NCBI GenBank assembly: GCA_014904845.1
Contig: MU119208.1
Location: 248,001 to 312,000 of the forward strand
Reading direction: 5' to 3'
Length of the DNA stretch: 64,000 nt
Source: Acephala macrosclerotiorum
Taxonomy: Eukaryota > Ascomycota > Leotiomycetes > Helotiales > Mollisiaceae
Below are positions 1 to 9,601 of the stretch, one piece after another. The first letter of the stretch is position 1; the number at the start of each line of letters is the position of its first letter. Below the pieces are notes generated by a model. It saw only the letters and a program-made list of their open reading frames with translations. It was not told the origin of the DNA and did not search any database. The position numbers were made by a program, and so were the translations under genes.

Positions 1-2436
1 GAAGTTGTGGCTAAGAGCATCTCTCCGTATGGAATAGCTCGATCTACTGTAGAGGGAAAGCCTCTCTCTGCTGAGGAGATCCGCAAGTACAATGCATACT
101 TCCACGCCAGCATGTATCTCTGCCTCGGCATGCTCTACCTCCGCGAAAACGCTCTCCTCAAGGAGCCTCTCGAGGTCAAGCATCTCAAAGCCCGTCTCCT
201 CGGCCATTGGGGATCAGACGCCGGTCAATCCTTCACATGGATGCATATGAACCGTCTAATCAAGAAGTACGACCTGGACGCACTTTTCGTCTCTGGCCCA
301 GGCCATGGAGCTCCAGGTATCATCTCCCAATCATACCTCGAAGGTGTCTACTCCGAAGTTTACCCAGACAAGGCTGAGAACGAGGAGGGCATGCGAAGAT
401 TCTTCAAGCAATTCTCATTCCCAGGAGGTATTGGCAGTCATGCTACTCCTGAAACGCCAGGCAGTATTCACGAGGGAGGTGAACTCGGATATTCAATCTC
501 ACACGCCTTCGGCACCGTCTTCGACCACCCCAACCTCATCACAGTCACAATGGTAGGAGATGGCGAGGCAGAGACCGGACCCCTCGCTACCAGCTGGCAC
601 AGCACCAAATTCCTCAACCCCATCACAGACGGTGCAGTCCTTCCAGTCCTCCACTTGAACGGATACAAGATCAACAACCCAACTCTTCTCGCACGTATCA
701 GCCATGAAGAGCTCACAGCATTGTTCGTTGGCTATGGATGGGCACCATACTTTGTAGAGGGTAGCGATGGGGATTCGATGCATCAAGCAATGGCAGCTAC
801 ATTGGAGCACTGTGTCCTGGAGATCAAGAAGTACCAGAAGCAGGCTCGAGACTCGAAGAAGGCATTCCGGCCACGCTGGCCCATGATTGTTCTCAGAAGT
901 CCTAAGGGGTGGACTGCACCAAGAAAGGTTGATGGCAAGCTTCTTGAAGGCTTCTGGCGCGCACATCAAGTCCCAATCCCAGACGTTGCCACGAACCCAC
1001 CACATCTGAAGATTTTGGAGAACTGGATGAAGAGCTACAAGCCAGAAGAGGTCTTCGACAAGGAGGGTAAGCTCATCCCAGAGCTCAAGGAACTCGCTCC
1101 AGTTGGCAACGCCCGCATGAGCGCCAACCCAGTCGGCAATGGTGGTTTGCTTCGTAAGCCTCTCGATATGCCGGACTTCCGAAAATATGCACTTCCCGAA
1201 ATCAGGCCCGGTATCTCCAACCTTCCCAGCATGAGCAACATGGCTAAGTTCCTTCGGGACGTCGTTGCCAAGAACATGACCAACTTCCGTGTCTTCGGCC
1301 CCGATGAGACCGAATCCAACAAGCTTGGCGAGATCTACAAGGCAGGCAAGAAGGTCTGGATGGCTGACTACTTTGAGGAGGATTTGGATGGAGGAAATCT
1401 TGCCATGGAAGGACGTGTCATGGAAATGCTTTCCGAGCACACTGTTGAGGGCTGGCTCGAGGGCTACATTCTTTCCGGCCGACATGGTCTGCTCAACAGC
1501 TACGAACCATTCATCCACATCATCGATTCCATGGTCAATCAACATTGCAAATGGATCGAGAAGTGCCTCGAGGTCGAATGGCGTGTCAAGGTCGCATCTC
1601 TCAACATCCTCCTCACAGCAACCGTCTGGCGGCAAGACCACAACGGCTTCACTCATCAAGATCCTGGTTTCCTCGATGTCGTCGCCAACAAGTCTCCAGA
1701 AGTCGTCCGAATCTACCTTCCCCCCGACGGAAACTGTCTCCTATCTGTCACCGACCATTGCCTCCGTAGCAGCAACTACGTGAACGTCATCGTTGCCGAC
1801 AAGCAAGACCATCTTCAATTTCTCGACATGGAAGAGGCCATTGAGCACTGCACCAAGGGTCTCGGCATCTGGGACTGGGCCTCCAATGACCAAGGCGTCG
1901 AGCCCGATGTCGTCTTCGCAACCTGTGGTGACGTCCCAACCCACGAAGGTCTAGCCGCCGTCGCTCTCCTCCGAGAGTTCCTCCCAAACCTCAAGATCAG
2001 ATTCGTCAACGTCGTTGATCTCTTCAAGCTGATTTCCGAAATCGACCATCCTCACGGACTGTCCGACCGAGAATGGAAGTCAATCTTCACAGACGACAAA
2101 CCAATCATCTTCAACTTCCACTCCTACCCATGGCTCATCCACAGACTCACCTACAAGCGACCAGGTCAACTGAACATCCACGTTAGAGGCTACAAGGAGA
2201 AGGGCAACATCGACACCCCTCTCGAGTTGGCCATCCGCAACCAGACCGATCGATACTCACTGGCTATGGATGCTATTGACCGTATCCCAAGTCTGCATAA
2301 CACAGCCAGTGGTGTTCGCGAGAAGTTGTTGAACCTCCAGATCGCTGCTAAGACCGAAGCATTCGAGAACGGCATTGACCCTGAATACATCCGCTCCTGG
2401 AGATGGCCTTATCCCAAGGTCTCGGAGATGGCATAG
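1..2436 (+). CDS. Phosphoketolase (xylulose-5-P/fructose-6-P), 5' partial
   Basis: Thiamine-diphosphate enzyme that cleaves xylulose 5-phosphate (and often fructose 6-phosphate) with phosphate to acetyl phosphate plus glyceraldehyde 3-phosphate or erythrose 4-phosphate; expected in the cytosol. The frame is open from base 1 (GAA GTT GTG GCT) to TAG at 2434-2436, about 811 residues with no intron. Counting from base 7, visible motifs are SGPGHGAP (96-103), HEGGELGYS (155-163) and the diphosphate-binding GDGEAETG (184-191). Length and sequence run to the normal C-terminus for the family. No ATG is present at the left edge; the first in-frame start-like codon is GTG, which a nuclear fungal gene would not normally use. 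The true start or a first exon therefore lies outside the window. The family is certain; whether it prefers pentose or hexose substrate cannot be read here. Confidence 0.96.
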   Translation, partial: EVVAKSISPYGIARSTVEGKPLSAEEIRKYNAYFHASMYLCLGMLYLRENALLKEPLEVKHLKARLLGHWGSDAGQSFTWMHMNRLIKKYDLDALFVSGPGHGAPGIISQSYLEGVYSEVYPDKAENEEGMRRFFKQFSFPGGIGSHATPETPGSIHEGGELGYSISHAFGTVFDHPNLITVTMVGDGEAETGPLATSWHSTKFLNPITDGAVLPVLHLNGYKINNPTLLARISHEELTALFVGYGWAPYFVEGSDGDSMHQAMAATLEHCVLEIKKYQKQARDSKKAFRPRWPMIVLRSPKGWTAPRKVDGKLLEGFWRAHQVPIPDVATNPPHLKILENWMKSYKPEEVFDKEGKLIPELKELAPVGNARMSANPVGNGGLLRKPLDMPDFRKYALPEIRPGISNLPSMSNMAKFLRDVVAKNMTNFRVFGPDETESNKLGEIYKAGKKVWMADYFEEDLDGGNLAMEGRVMEMLSEHTVEGWLEGYILSGRHGLLNSYEPFIHIIDSMVNQHCKWIEKCLEVEWRVKVASLNILLTATVWRQDHNGFTHQDPGFLDVVANKSPEVVRIYLPPDGNCLLSVTDHCLRSSNYVNVIVADKQDHLQFLDMEEAIEHCTKGLGIWDWASNDQGVEPDVVFATCGDVPTHEGLAAVALLREFLPNLKIRFVNVVDLFKLISEIDHPHGLSDREWKSIFTDDKPIIFNFHSYPWLIHRLTYKRPGQLNIHVRGYKEKGNIDTPLELAIRNQTDRYSLAMDAIDRIPSLHNTASGVREKLLNLQIAAKTEAFENGIDPEYIRSWRWPYPKVSEMA

Positions 2437-2853
2437 AGAAAAGTTCTTTTCTGGAAATTGCACGTTTGGAAAATGGTTTTGCCGGGCAATAGATTTTTCA
2501 GGATTCATGCACGTAACGATATGTAATGCGGATGATGGCGTCTTTCGGGATACATAGCTTTCTACTAAATTCAAGGATTCTCAATACATTACTCTTTTCT
2601 TCTTCACTTGTGATTCCACTCCGATCAGCCCACAAGACTCCAGTACTCAAGTAGTGCTTGCTTGAATCACGCCTCTGATTGGCCCAATCCGCAACCCGGA
2701 CATGACGGCCACCTCTCGGACTTAAGCCCCCTTTCAAAACCCTCGCTTACATCCAACCCCTTTCTCCCCTCCTCACCATCACCACCACTCACCACCTCGC
2801 ACTTCCATCCCTCACCAGCTCCATCGCTCAAATTAGATTTATAGAAATAGAAA
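2437..2853. other. Intergenic: terminator side of phosphoketolase and promoter/leader of next gene
   Basis: No gene seen. The last 120 bases before 2854 are strongly pyrimidine-rich on the plus strand (runs of CCCTTTCTCCCCTCC and CACCACCACTCACC type), typical of a filamentous-fungal core promoter and leader. Confidence 0.5.
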
Positions 2854-3420
2854 ATGGCGACCGCACTCCTCATCCTCGATGTCCAGGCCGGCGTCGTACC
2901 CCGCATCTCTGCTTTAGCAATAACCTACCTCCCCCACCTCGCACAAACCATCAACGCCGCTCGCTCAGCAGGAGTAAAAATCATATACGTCCGCACCTGT
3001 TTCCGACCCTCTCATCCCGAAATCTCACCTTTGAATCCTATCTTCTCAAGATTCCTGAATTCCAACTCGCTCATCGAGGGTTCGCCTGAAGTCGAGATCC
3101 ATCCCGCACTTCCTGTTCTGTCTTCGGATATTGTGGTTACCAAGAAGCGAGTCAGTGCTTTCTCAGGAAGTGGTTTGGACGTTATTCTCAGAGCGCAAGG
3201 AGTGAGGAAATTGGTGTTAACTGGAATGGCGACAAGCAGTGCGGTATTAGCTACTGCTTTTGAAGCGTGCGACAGGGACTTTGAGGTCACGGTATTGAGG
3301 GACTTGTGTGTGGATAGAGAGGAGGAGACAAATATGTTAGTGTTGGAGAAGGTTATTGGGAAGTTGGGGAGAGTTGTTGATTCTGCGGGTTGGGTTGAGG
3401 AGTTGGGTGGAGGGGCATAA
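2854..3420 (+). CDS. Isochorismatase-fold cysteine-hydrolase-like protein lacking the catalytic Cys
   Basis: Single-exon 188-residue protein with the Rossmann-like isochorismatase/cysteine hydrolase fold. It opens with ALLILDVQ; D9 is the usual catalytic acid. K97-K98 in the VTKKRVSAF strand supply the catalytic Lys. The family motif T-G-x-x-T-x-x-C-V appears as TGMATSSAV (123-131), so the nucleophile position is Ala130. Related fungal proteins with Gly or Ala at this site are known, so this is probably a real subgroup rather than damage. Whether it retains any hydrolase activity is doubtful. The start is the first ATG after a CT-rich leader, in an AAAATGGCG context. The substrate cannot be inferred. 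Next to it are phosphoketolase upstream and protease relics downstream, with no sign of a shared pathway. Confidence 0.88.
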   Translation: MATALLILDVQAGVVPRISALAITYLPHLAQTINAARSAGVKIIYVRTCFRPSHPEISPLNPIFSRFLNSNSLIEGSPEVEIHPALPVLSSDIVVTKKRVSAFSGSGLDVILRAQGVRKLVLTGMATSSAVLATAFEACDRDFEVTVLRDLCVDREEETNMLVLEKVIGKLGRVVDSAGWVEELGGGA

Positions 3421-3651
3421 AGAAACAAGCGAGATATGATGATTGAGGACGATGATTGCAATGATGTTCCTGCGACCATAGGCCAATGGCGAATCAAACC
3501 CTTTCAAGTAAAATCCTAGCAACAATGAACTTCAGGTTCTTCTCCAAAATTGTCCCACAAGACCAGGACAATCGTTCGCAGCCTCTCGACCCGGATCTAC
3601 CCCTATGCTATAATTCCCCAGACCCCTTGGCAATACAAGGAATAAGGTAGG

Positions 3652-3930
3652 TTATTCTGCAATCAACGCCTTCTCGGCGAAACCAACACGCTGCTTTCCA
3701 TAGTCGAAGACCAGAAAGTGACTCTTGATTATAGGCAACCCCCGCCAACAATCACTATCGCACTCAACCATAAACGAGGCATAGGTATCTTCTCCAATCG
3801 TGTGACCTCCCCCATCGATGCTGTTGTAGATTGCCTGCGCTGGTGGCCCGTATGCATCCATTACATGTGGGTCAATCCAACCTTCATACATGAATCTGGC
3901 CTTTTCACTTTCAAATGGGATGCGAGAATG
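3652..3930 (-). pseudogene. Aspartic protease (A1) C-terminal fragment, broken
   Basis: Reading on the minus strand, the last about 30 codons resemble the C-terminus of pepsin-like fungal proteases: IIKSHFLVFDYGKQRVGFAEK corresponds to the usual strand K-S-x-(F/Y)-x-V-(F/Y)-D-x-x-x-x-x-(V/L)-G-F-A. Upstream in the same frame GPPAQAIYNSI and FMVECDSDC look like the segment between the second active-site Asp and the conserved disulfide. The DTG motif itself and the whole N-terminal lobe are absent, and the segment between the Cys pair and KSHF is far too short. It ends at a stop at 3652-3654. I read it as a relic, possibly of a different paralogue from the plus-strand fragment 80 bases away. 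The alternative, a short unrelated ORF, is less likely given the match at the C-terminus. Confidence 0.5.
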
Positions 3931-4008
3931 TCCCTAGTTGTGTGGTACATTGATGCAAGTGCTGAACAGTGGAAGGAAATGGAAGGGCTATGCTGACATA
4001 CTCCAGAG

Positions 4009-4389
4009 AAAGTATTCACGATGGACCTTCACAGGGCTGCTTCGAAAGGGTCCGTCGACTTCGGCTACATAGATAATGTGAAGTTCAGTGGAGACGTTGC
4101 TTACACTCCTGTTGTCGACAAACGCCGAGGGCCTAAGTGGTTCACTCCATGGACGATCTCTATCAATTGCCTAATCATTCATGGGCATTCTCATGAACAG
4201 CTATTTAAAGTTGGTCTCGATACTGGCTCTCACTATATGCACTTTCTACGTTGGGTTCTTGATGAATACTTCAAGGATGCTCTTAATGCTAAATGGAATT
4301 ACCGGTGGAAGACGTACGAGTTCACCTGCGGCATGAAGTTGCCTGGGTTCATTTTCACCATTGGCTCGTATGAGAATAGACTCACCTGA
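4009..4389 (+). pseudogene. Aspartic protease (A1) second-lobe fragment, broken
   Basis: The frame EKVFTMDLHRAASKGSVDFGYID followed by GDVAYTPV, VGLDTGSHYMHF and CGMKLPGFIFTIGSYE matches the second lobe of a fungal pepsin-like protease: the substrate-cleft strand, the second catalytic D-T-G and the first Cys of the lobe disulfide. It has no N-terminal lobe, no first DTG, no signal peptide, and it stops at 4387-4389 before the GDVF-K-S strand and the C-terminal GFA motif. An in-frame TGA lies just upstream (3994-3996). Flanking sequence shows no plausible introns joining missing parts. It lies beside an oppositely oriented C-terminal protease fragment, so the locus looks like rearranged remains of one or two secreted-protease genes. 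Confidence 0.55.
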
Positions 4390-4739
4390 GCGTGATCTAT
4401 AACGGCAGTAAGCCAGCGTGTTGGTCCATGCTTGCTGCTTTTGCTAGGAAACAAACCGAGGATCGATGGTAAGTATTCTTCCGGTCCGAAAGTGCAGGCT
4501 CGGCTCGTGTGACTCAGGGCCACAAATTCGAAATTGGAGAGAATTACCGGTCCAAATTTGGAACAATGGACTTACCACCATGAGAATATGAGAGTGCCGA
4601 GTCGGCCATGTTGAAAGTACTGCATTAAATTATTTATGGGTATCGATGTCGTTGAGGACGAAGCGCGAATGGGTATCAAAGAATCCTCCAACTCCATGCC
4701 GAATAATGCTCAAACAGTTTCCAACCTACTATAACGCCA
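4390..4739. other. Intergenic, nothing recognised
   Basis: About 350 bases between the protease relic and the 3' end of the minus-strand membrane-protein gene. No convincing coding frame or repeat seen. Confidence 0.4.
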
Positions 4740-6754
4740 TCAATGAAATTTCAGTCGTGCAATTGAAAACAACATATTCTGAAGCACGTGGAACATGACC
4801 ACCACACCAGTAGGTAGGAGCTCGGGCCACGTTCCCAGATCCTGCTTCGCTTCTCCGGTGACGTTGATTTTCCAACCGTACATGATGATCCTCCTCACTA
4901 TCCAAGCTGCTACCATTTCGCATGCCCATGTGACCGAAGAGGCGTAAAATGTCAGACCAAAGTCGTACTCGGATCCGTCGCTAATTGGGATACCGCCGTC
5001 GGTTGGGTCAGGTATTGGTGTGCTGACTTTGTCGAATGCAAAGTATGGATATATCTCTTTGTTAGCCCCATAATGTAGGACTAAAATAGAGCCTAAGAAC
5101 GCGAGCATCGAGACGTTCTCAGAAAGACCTCGTATGAATATGTTTCGAGCACAGAATTTCTGGTATTCTTGTCTTGTCTGTCTATTTATACCAAGAACAG
5201 ACAGGACGTAGTGGAACGGTGCCGACATTGAGAGCGGGAAGAGGATGATGAGAAAGCTTGAAGAGAGAGCTTGAAGCAGGATAAACTGCTTTGGCGAGCG
5301 TAGGCGGGCGTATAGAGCACGAACATATGTCTGATACGTTAGGGAATAGTATCTGACTCTGATATTAGCTTTTGATCATGGGACGAAAGTGAGAACATAC
5401 AATTTAAATACCCATCCCAAAGGGTAGCTGCCGACTCTCTCGCCTTCCTTTCCTCCCAAAATCCATCCCGTCAATCCGTCTAGTAAATTAATTGTCAACA
5501 CCCAAGTGTAAACATACACAATGGTCTGGATGGTGTTGTGTGGTAGAGTCCTCAGATATGTCTCGGCATATGCCTCTCCTAACACGTATGCCATCATGGC
5601 TACATATAGTGCTGCACAAAACCATATGAATCTCATGAAACTTGCTGGAATCCACCGTTTCCGTAGAGCTAAGTTTCGTTCCCGCATGTTGCCATCGCCC
5701 GTCGCCAAAACTACCTCGAGAGGGGCATCTGGATCATAGTAAGATTGATTTATATTTGCTCTTCGAGGGCGGCTTCTCCTTGAAATTGTCTCAGTCTCCC
5801 CAGTCCACCAAGAGGATGTGAAGATGCGTTGAGTTTCGGAAAGCGAGTTTCGAAGTCCGAGATGCCTTTCATGGTTGAGAAGAATGCCGAAAGCCAACAT
5901 CAGCGGCATAGCCATCGTAAAGAATGTCCAACATATCCATAGTGTGTTATAGCCGGTGAAGTCTCGCAGATCCGTAAAGTAATACATCGGTATAGGGACT
6001 GCGAGGGCAATCATGAAAAGCAACGAAACGGTAAGGGGAAATCCAAATGTTTCTGGCCACCTATTGTTGGATCAGCGCCAGCACTTGACAAAATGGGATA
6101 TGCGTACCAGTTGAGACTGTATATATTGAAGACTTTCGTTATCCATAATAAGGCCGTCAAGTTATAGATCCCGTAGTAGACGAACAGAAAGAACCAGAAG
6201 TTGATCTCAACGCGTGCAGCTCCGTGACCAGGAATCTTATGTCCAAGCCATGCTGACGTGGAATTACCATCCATAAAGTCATCGTCATCTAGGGGGTATT
6301 GTGGAATCGGTACTGCACACCATGCGACAGCCTACAACTTGTTAGTCTGCTGATCGAATATCTCCTTTCTGCGCCTCTTCTCGCAACTCACCAAAGCAGC
6401 TGGTAATACAGCAAGTAATGCCCACCTCGACCACCACTTATCTACAAGCCTAGCAACGACAGCCTGTCTTGGTTCCAGCCAGAGATCTCGCTGTATCTTC
6501 CCCCATCGTCGCAGTCTCCCCATATCTTCTGTATCCGCCAAATCATCTTCATCGTCGTTCTCAGTACCGAATACCGATCCGTATCCTCTTCCAGAACCTC
6601 TGCCGGTCCATAGTCCTAGCAGACTATTGCGGTGGCTCCTACTGCCATGCCGCTGCGCGTCGGGGACCGCACGGAATCGGCCTAGCAATGGAGAGCTATC
6701 AGTTGCTGGACCGCGAGTTTCGTTGCCCTGCTGGAAGTCGAAGAAGGAAGGCAT
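4740..6754 (-). CDS. Multi-pass membrane protein of unknown function (4 exons)
   Basis: Minus-strand model with exons 6754-6392, 6331-6108, 6060-5401 and about 5358-4740. Introns are GTGAGT, GTACGC and GTATGT types; all junctions keep frame and give about 620 residues. The last acceptor is ambiguous (exon start 5358 or 5352, both in frame); the longer intron leaves better branch-point spacing. The ATG at 6754 (MPSFFDF) is preferred over an in-frame ATG at 6898 because the intervening residues look like leader sequence. The N-terminal 100 residues are polar, with a Glu/Asp patch. Then come roughly eight hydrophobic segments, including WALLAVLPAALAVAWC, FWFFLFVYYGIYNLTALLW, FMIALAVPIPMYYF, WICWTFFTMAMPLMLAFGI, FIWFCAALYVAMMAYVLG and TIVYVYTWVLTINLLDGL. 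A loop between the segments carries a basic SRRSRPRRAN stretch. I do not recognise the family; a transporter or Golgi/vacuolar membrane role is possible but unproven. Confidence 0.8.
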
Positions 6755-7408
6755 TCCATCCCTTGCCTGGCCGTGAAATCGTAATATGTACAGAGGTAAA
6801 GATGCAAATGACGCAAGTGAAGTGAAACTTGGAGATATGTGATGCACCGGATGAACTTCGGCCGAAATAATGAATCGTTCAACACGTGAAGAAGGCATCT
6901 CATGTCTTCCATCCTCCTTTTCTTTTCCTCAGCCTCTCGTCTCTTTCAAACAACATTCTCGGCGCGCAAGTGTCTCAACCATCTATATTTATGCTCAGAC
7001 TTGGGGGGTCGAGTCCGTTTGTGTCGAAAACCTCCGTCTTCCCTGTCTGCCAGATCTGCAAGAAGTCCTTGCATGAGATGGACATTTTAATTGTGTTGCC
7101 AGCCGTTTCTTACAAAAGCTGTCAATTGTGTGGTAAAATGCTCCGATGAGCCACAACATCCCAAAAGAGTCGAGAAATGCTCACTCTCATATCATATCGC
7201 AGCCAGATCTTTGTTTCCTTTTCCCAGATCACATTGCTATTGGCCAAATATCTATTGTCTCGAACAGTTAGATCCACACTACCCACAAATGCGACGGAAG
7301 TGATTCACGTGTATTGTTGACTTGTGATAGGCACAGGTCCATGAACTTCAAAATGTCCTTGATCCTTTCTGGACTTGAATATAATCTTCTCTGCTCCCCG
7401 TCGTTACC
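6755..7408. other. Divergent promoter region
   Basis: About 650 bases between two divergently transcribed membrane-protein genes. Several short overlapping ORFs are present, with no family match and no splice support. It is likely to hold both promoters and leaders. Confidence 0.45.
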
Positions 7409-8650
7409 ATGCCATTGTCCAACCATGACGGGTTGCAAAGCGACGACTGCGGTCAGAGTATAGAGAGGTCTGCTCGGTCTGAGAGTGCCGATAAGTCCTC
7501 GCATCGTACCTCGATTTTCGTCGAACATCACCAAGACCATCACGATCTACCTCCCGTATGGGGCAAGGACTCCCAACCCGGATACAAAGGACAGAGAGTT
7601 CTAGGGCTGCTGCCCAGCCTTCATCCAGATGGGCCGTATGCAAATAGTGGCCCGCTAGGAGCGTACGATCCTAGGTATATTGAATCAGCAAGGACGACTC
7701 GACCCCGACTTTCGGACATGGGCTATGAAATGCCCGAACGGTATGGAGGCAAAGAAGTTGCGTATGGAGAGGAGGGAGTCATTCCTCTGACTAGCAACAA
7801 CAATACTTGGGCGCCTCCAGTCGCACAAGAATACAGAGTCTGTGGGGTAGCACGATGGGCATTTTGGGCCGCTTTTATTTGCATCTGTTTCTTCTTGGTT
7901 ATTGGGGGTGCTATTGGAGGTGTCGTGGCTTCATCCAAGAAATCTGCCGCAAGGTAAGTTGCGAAAGATTCTTTTCTGAGGAGAAAAGCTGATTATGATC
8001 TGGACAGTAGTAACTCGAATTCGAGCTCCCCGATAGCTACAAGCTCTAGTTCAACCTCCATAGGCTCTTCTATCAGCACATTCACCCTCAGCAATGGACA
8101 GGTGATCTTGATCACTCAGGTATATACCGCTACGCAGACAAACAAATTCCAAACAACCGTCATCTCTCGGACCACGACAGGATCTTTCCCAGCTTCTTCA
8201 ACAGCTTCATCGTCCTACAACGCCACTTCTAACATCAACCCATTATCCACCACCACTACAGCAGCAAGCTCAACCGCCACCTCTTTCTCCGCCGGAGCAT
8301 ATCCCCTCGACTGCCCCTCCTTAAATGGCACAACAGTACCCGCAACTGCGGGCAGCACACAATACAGCTATATCATATACTGCGCTACTGATTCTCCCAC
8401 CGCCGACATGAACGTCGTAACGGCCACCTCTATGCTAGAATGTTACAACGCCTGCGCTCAGTACTCAGGTAATTTGGGAACACTATGTTGAGGTGCGAGC
8501 TTCAGAGCAGATCAATCAGGTAGTAATTGCCATCTAAAAGGCGATATCAGTTCAACATTCAGCTTTGGCAACGACAATTCTATCGCCATTGCTGTGTATC
8601 AGACTAAGATATCAAGTCGCTGGAACCATGCTGTATTTGCCGCTGAGTGA
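7409..8650 (+). CDS. Single-pass Ser/Thr-rich membrane protein with C-terminal Cys domain; internal TGA or exitron
   Basis: Exon 1 is 7409-7953, a 54-nt GTAAGT...ACAG intron follows (7954-8007), and coding resumes at 8008. An N-terminal polar region of about 150 residues is followed by one membrane segment (WAFWAAFICICFFLVIGGAI), then a long Ser/Thr stretch, then a Cys-containing domain beginning YPLDCPSLNGT. This is a common fungal wall-associated architecture with a small PAN-like end domain. The frame meets TGA at 8489-8491 inside that domain (CYNACAQYSG ... LC-stop-GASFRAD), yet it stays open and family-like for 53 further codons to TGA 8648-8650, including SNCHLKGD and DNSIAIAV. The simplest rescue is a 51-nt GTAATT...TCAG intron at 8469-8519, which keeps frame but deletes conserved residues. 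Otherwise the gene carries a nonsense allele or is read through. ATG 7409 sits in an ACCATG context. Confidence 0.72.
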
Positions 8651-9585
8651 TAAGCGCCCCAGGGGCAATAAGTCCAAGAAAAGACTCGGAGATCAAGAAG
8701 TATATAATATGGGGTTGGAGTTGGAGTAATCACACATTGTTGGAACTGGTCGGCTAAATTTTGTTGGGTTATATTCACGTAATCTCTAATTATATTGTCG
8801 ATTCCGGTCTCCTTTCTTCTCTTTTCAAAGCTTGCTCATTCAAGCTCTTAGAATCTCAGGTTGTGTCACAGTAAGGTACGATCGAGGTCTAAACCAGTGG
8901 CTGTTTGAGAGGAGATGAGGGGAGCTCAGAAGACTAAATACGGCGTTCAGGGGTCACCTTCCTGTTGCTCCATCAGCTACGCAAATACTCTCACAGATAT
9001 GATACACTTTCCGTCCCTCTTCCTCGTCCGCCTGCCCGGCGTCCTCTCTAATTATCCTTTGGAATCTTCTCGTCGCTAGTGGCTTCACCACCGTTGCTTT
9101 CCTCGCCTTCTTTTTTATCACGACTTCCCTCCATCTTCGCTCTACACCTTATTGGCATACGCCCAACCCAACCCAAATCAAATACGGAAGGGGCCCTATA
9201 CAGAAAGACCAATACTCGCTTTCTCTCATGTCCCATCTGGCACGCCACTCCAGAGTGTCCGTGACTCCCACCACAAATATGAGAGACAAAATCGCCAAGG
9301 TAATGTGGTACTTCTCTCAAACTCAGAGATGTCTAGAACCATATATTCTAGCATATGCGATCCTCGCTTCGACGTTTCGGAGATATGGTAGAGAATCCTT
9401 CGGTGCAACGGCATACACCTATCGAGGACGTTTGGTCTGAGAAGTGGACGACTCCGCTCACTTACAATCATTTTTAATTGGTGATGTTGGATTTATTCTT
9501 GACTATGCTTCGAAAGGACCTGAAAGAGTTTGAGGAGTAAGGGCGATCGTATTTTCAGAGACACTTCTTGAGGATTTCAAACTTG

Positions 9586-9601
9586 GTGTGTGTGTGTGTG
9601 T
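9586..9601. repeat. (GT)8 microsatellite
   Basis: Sixteen bases of alternating GT in an intergenic region, followed by TGCGGG. Confidence 0.9.

Noticed and set aside
499..1659. A 386-codon minus-strand ORF opposite the phosphoketolase gene
   Set aside because: It is antisense to strongly conserved coding sequence and has no family resemblance; it follows from codon bias of the sense strand.
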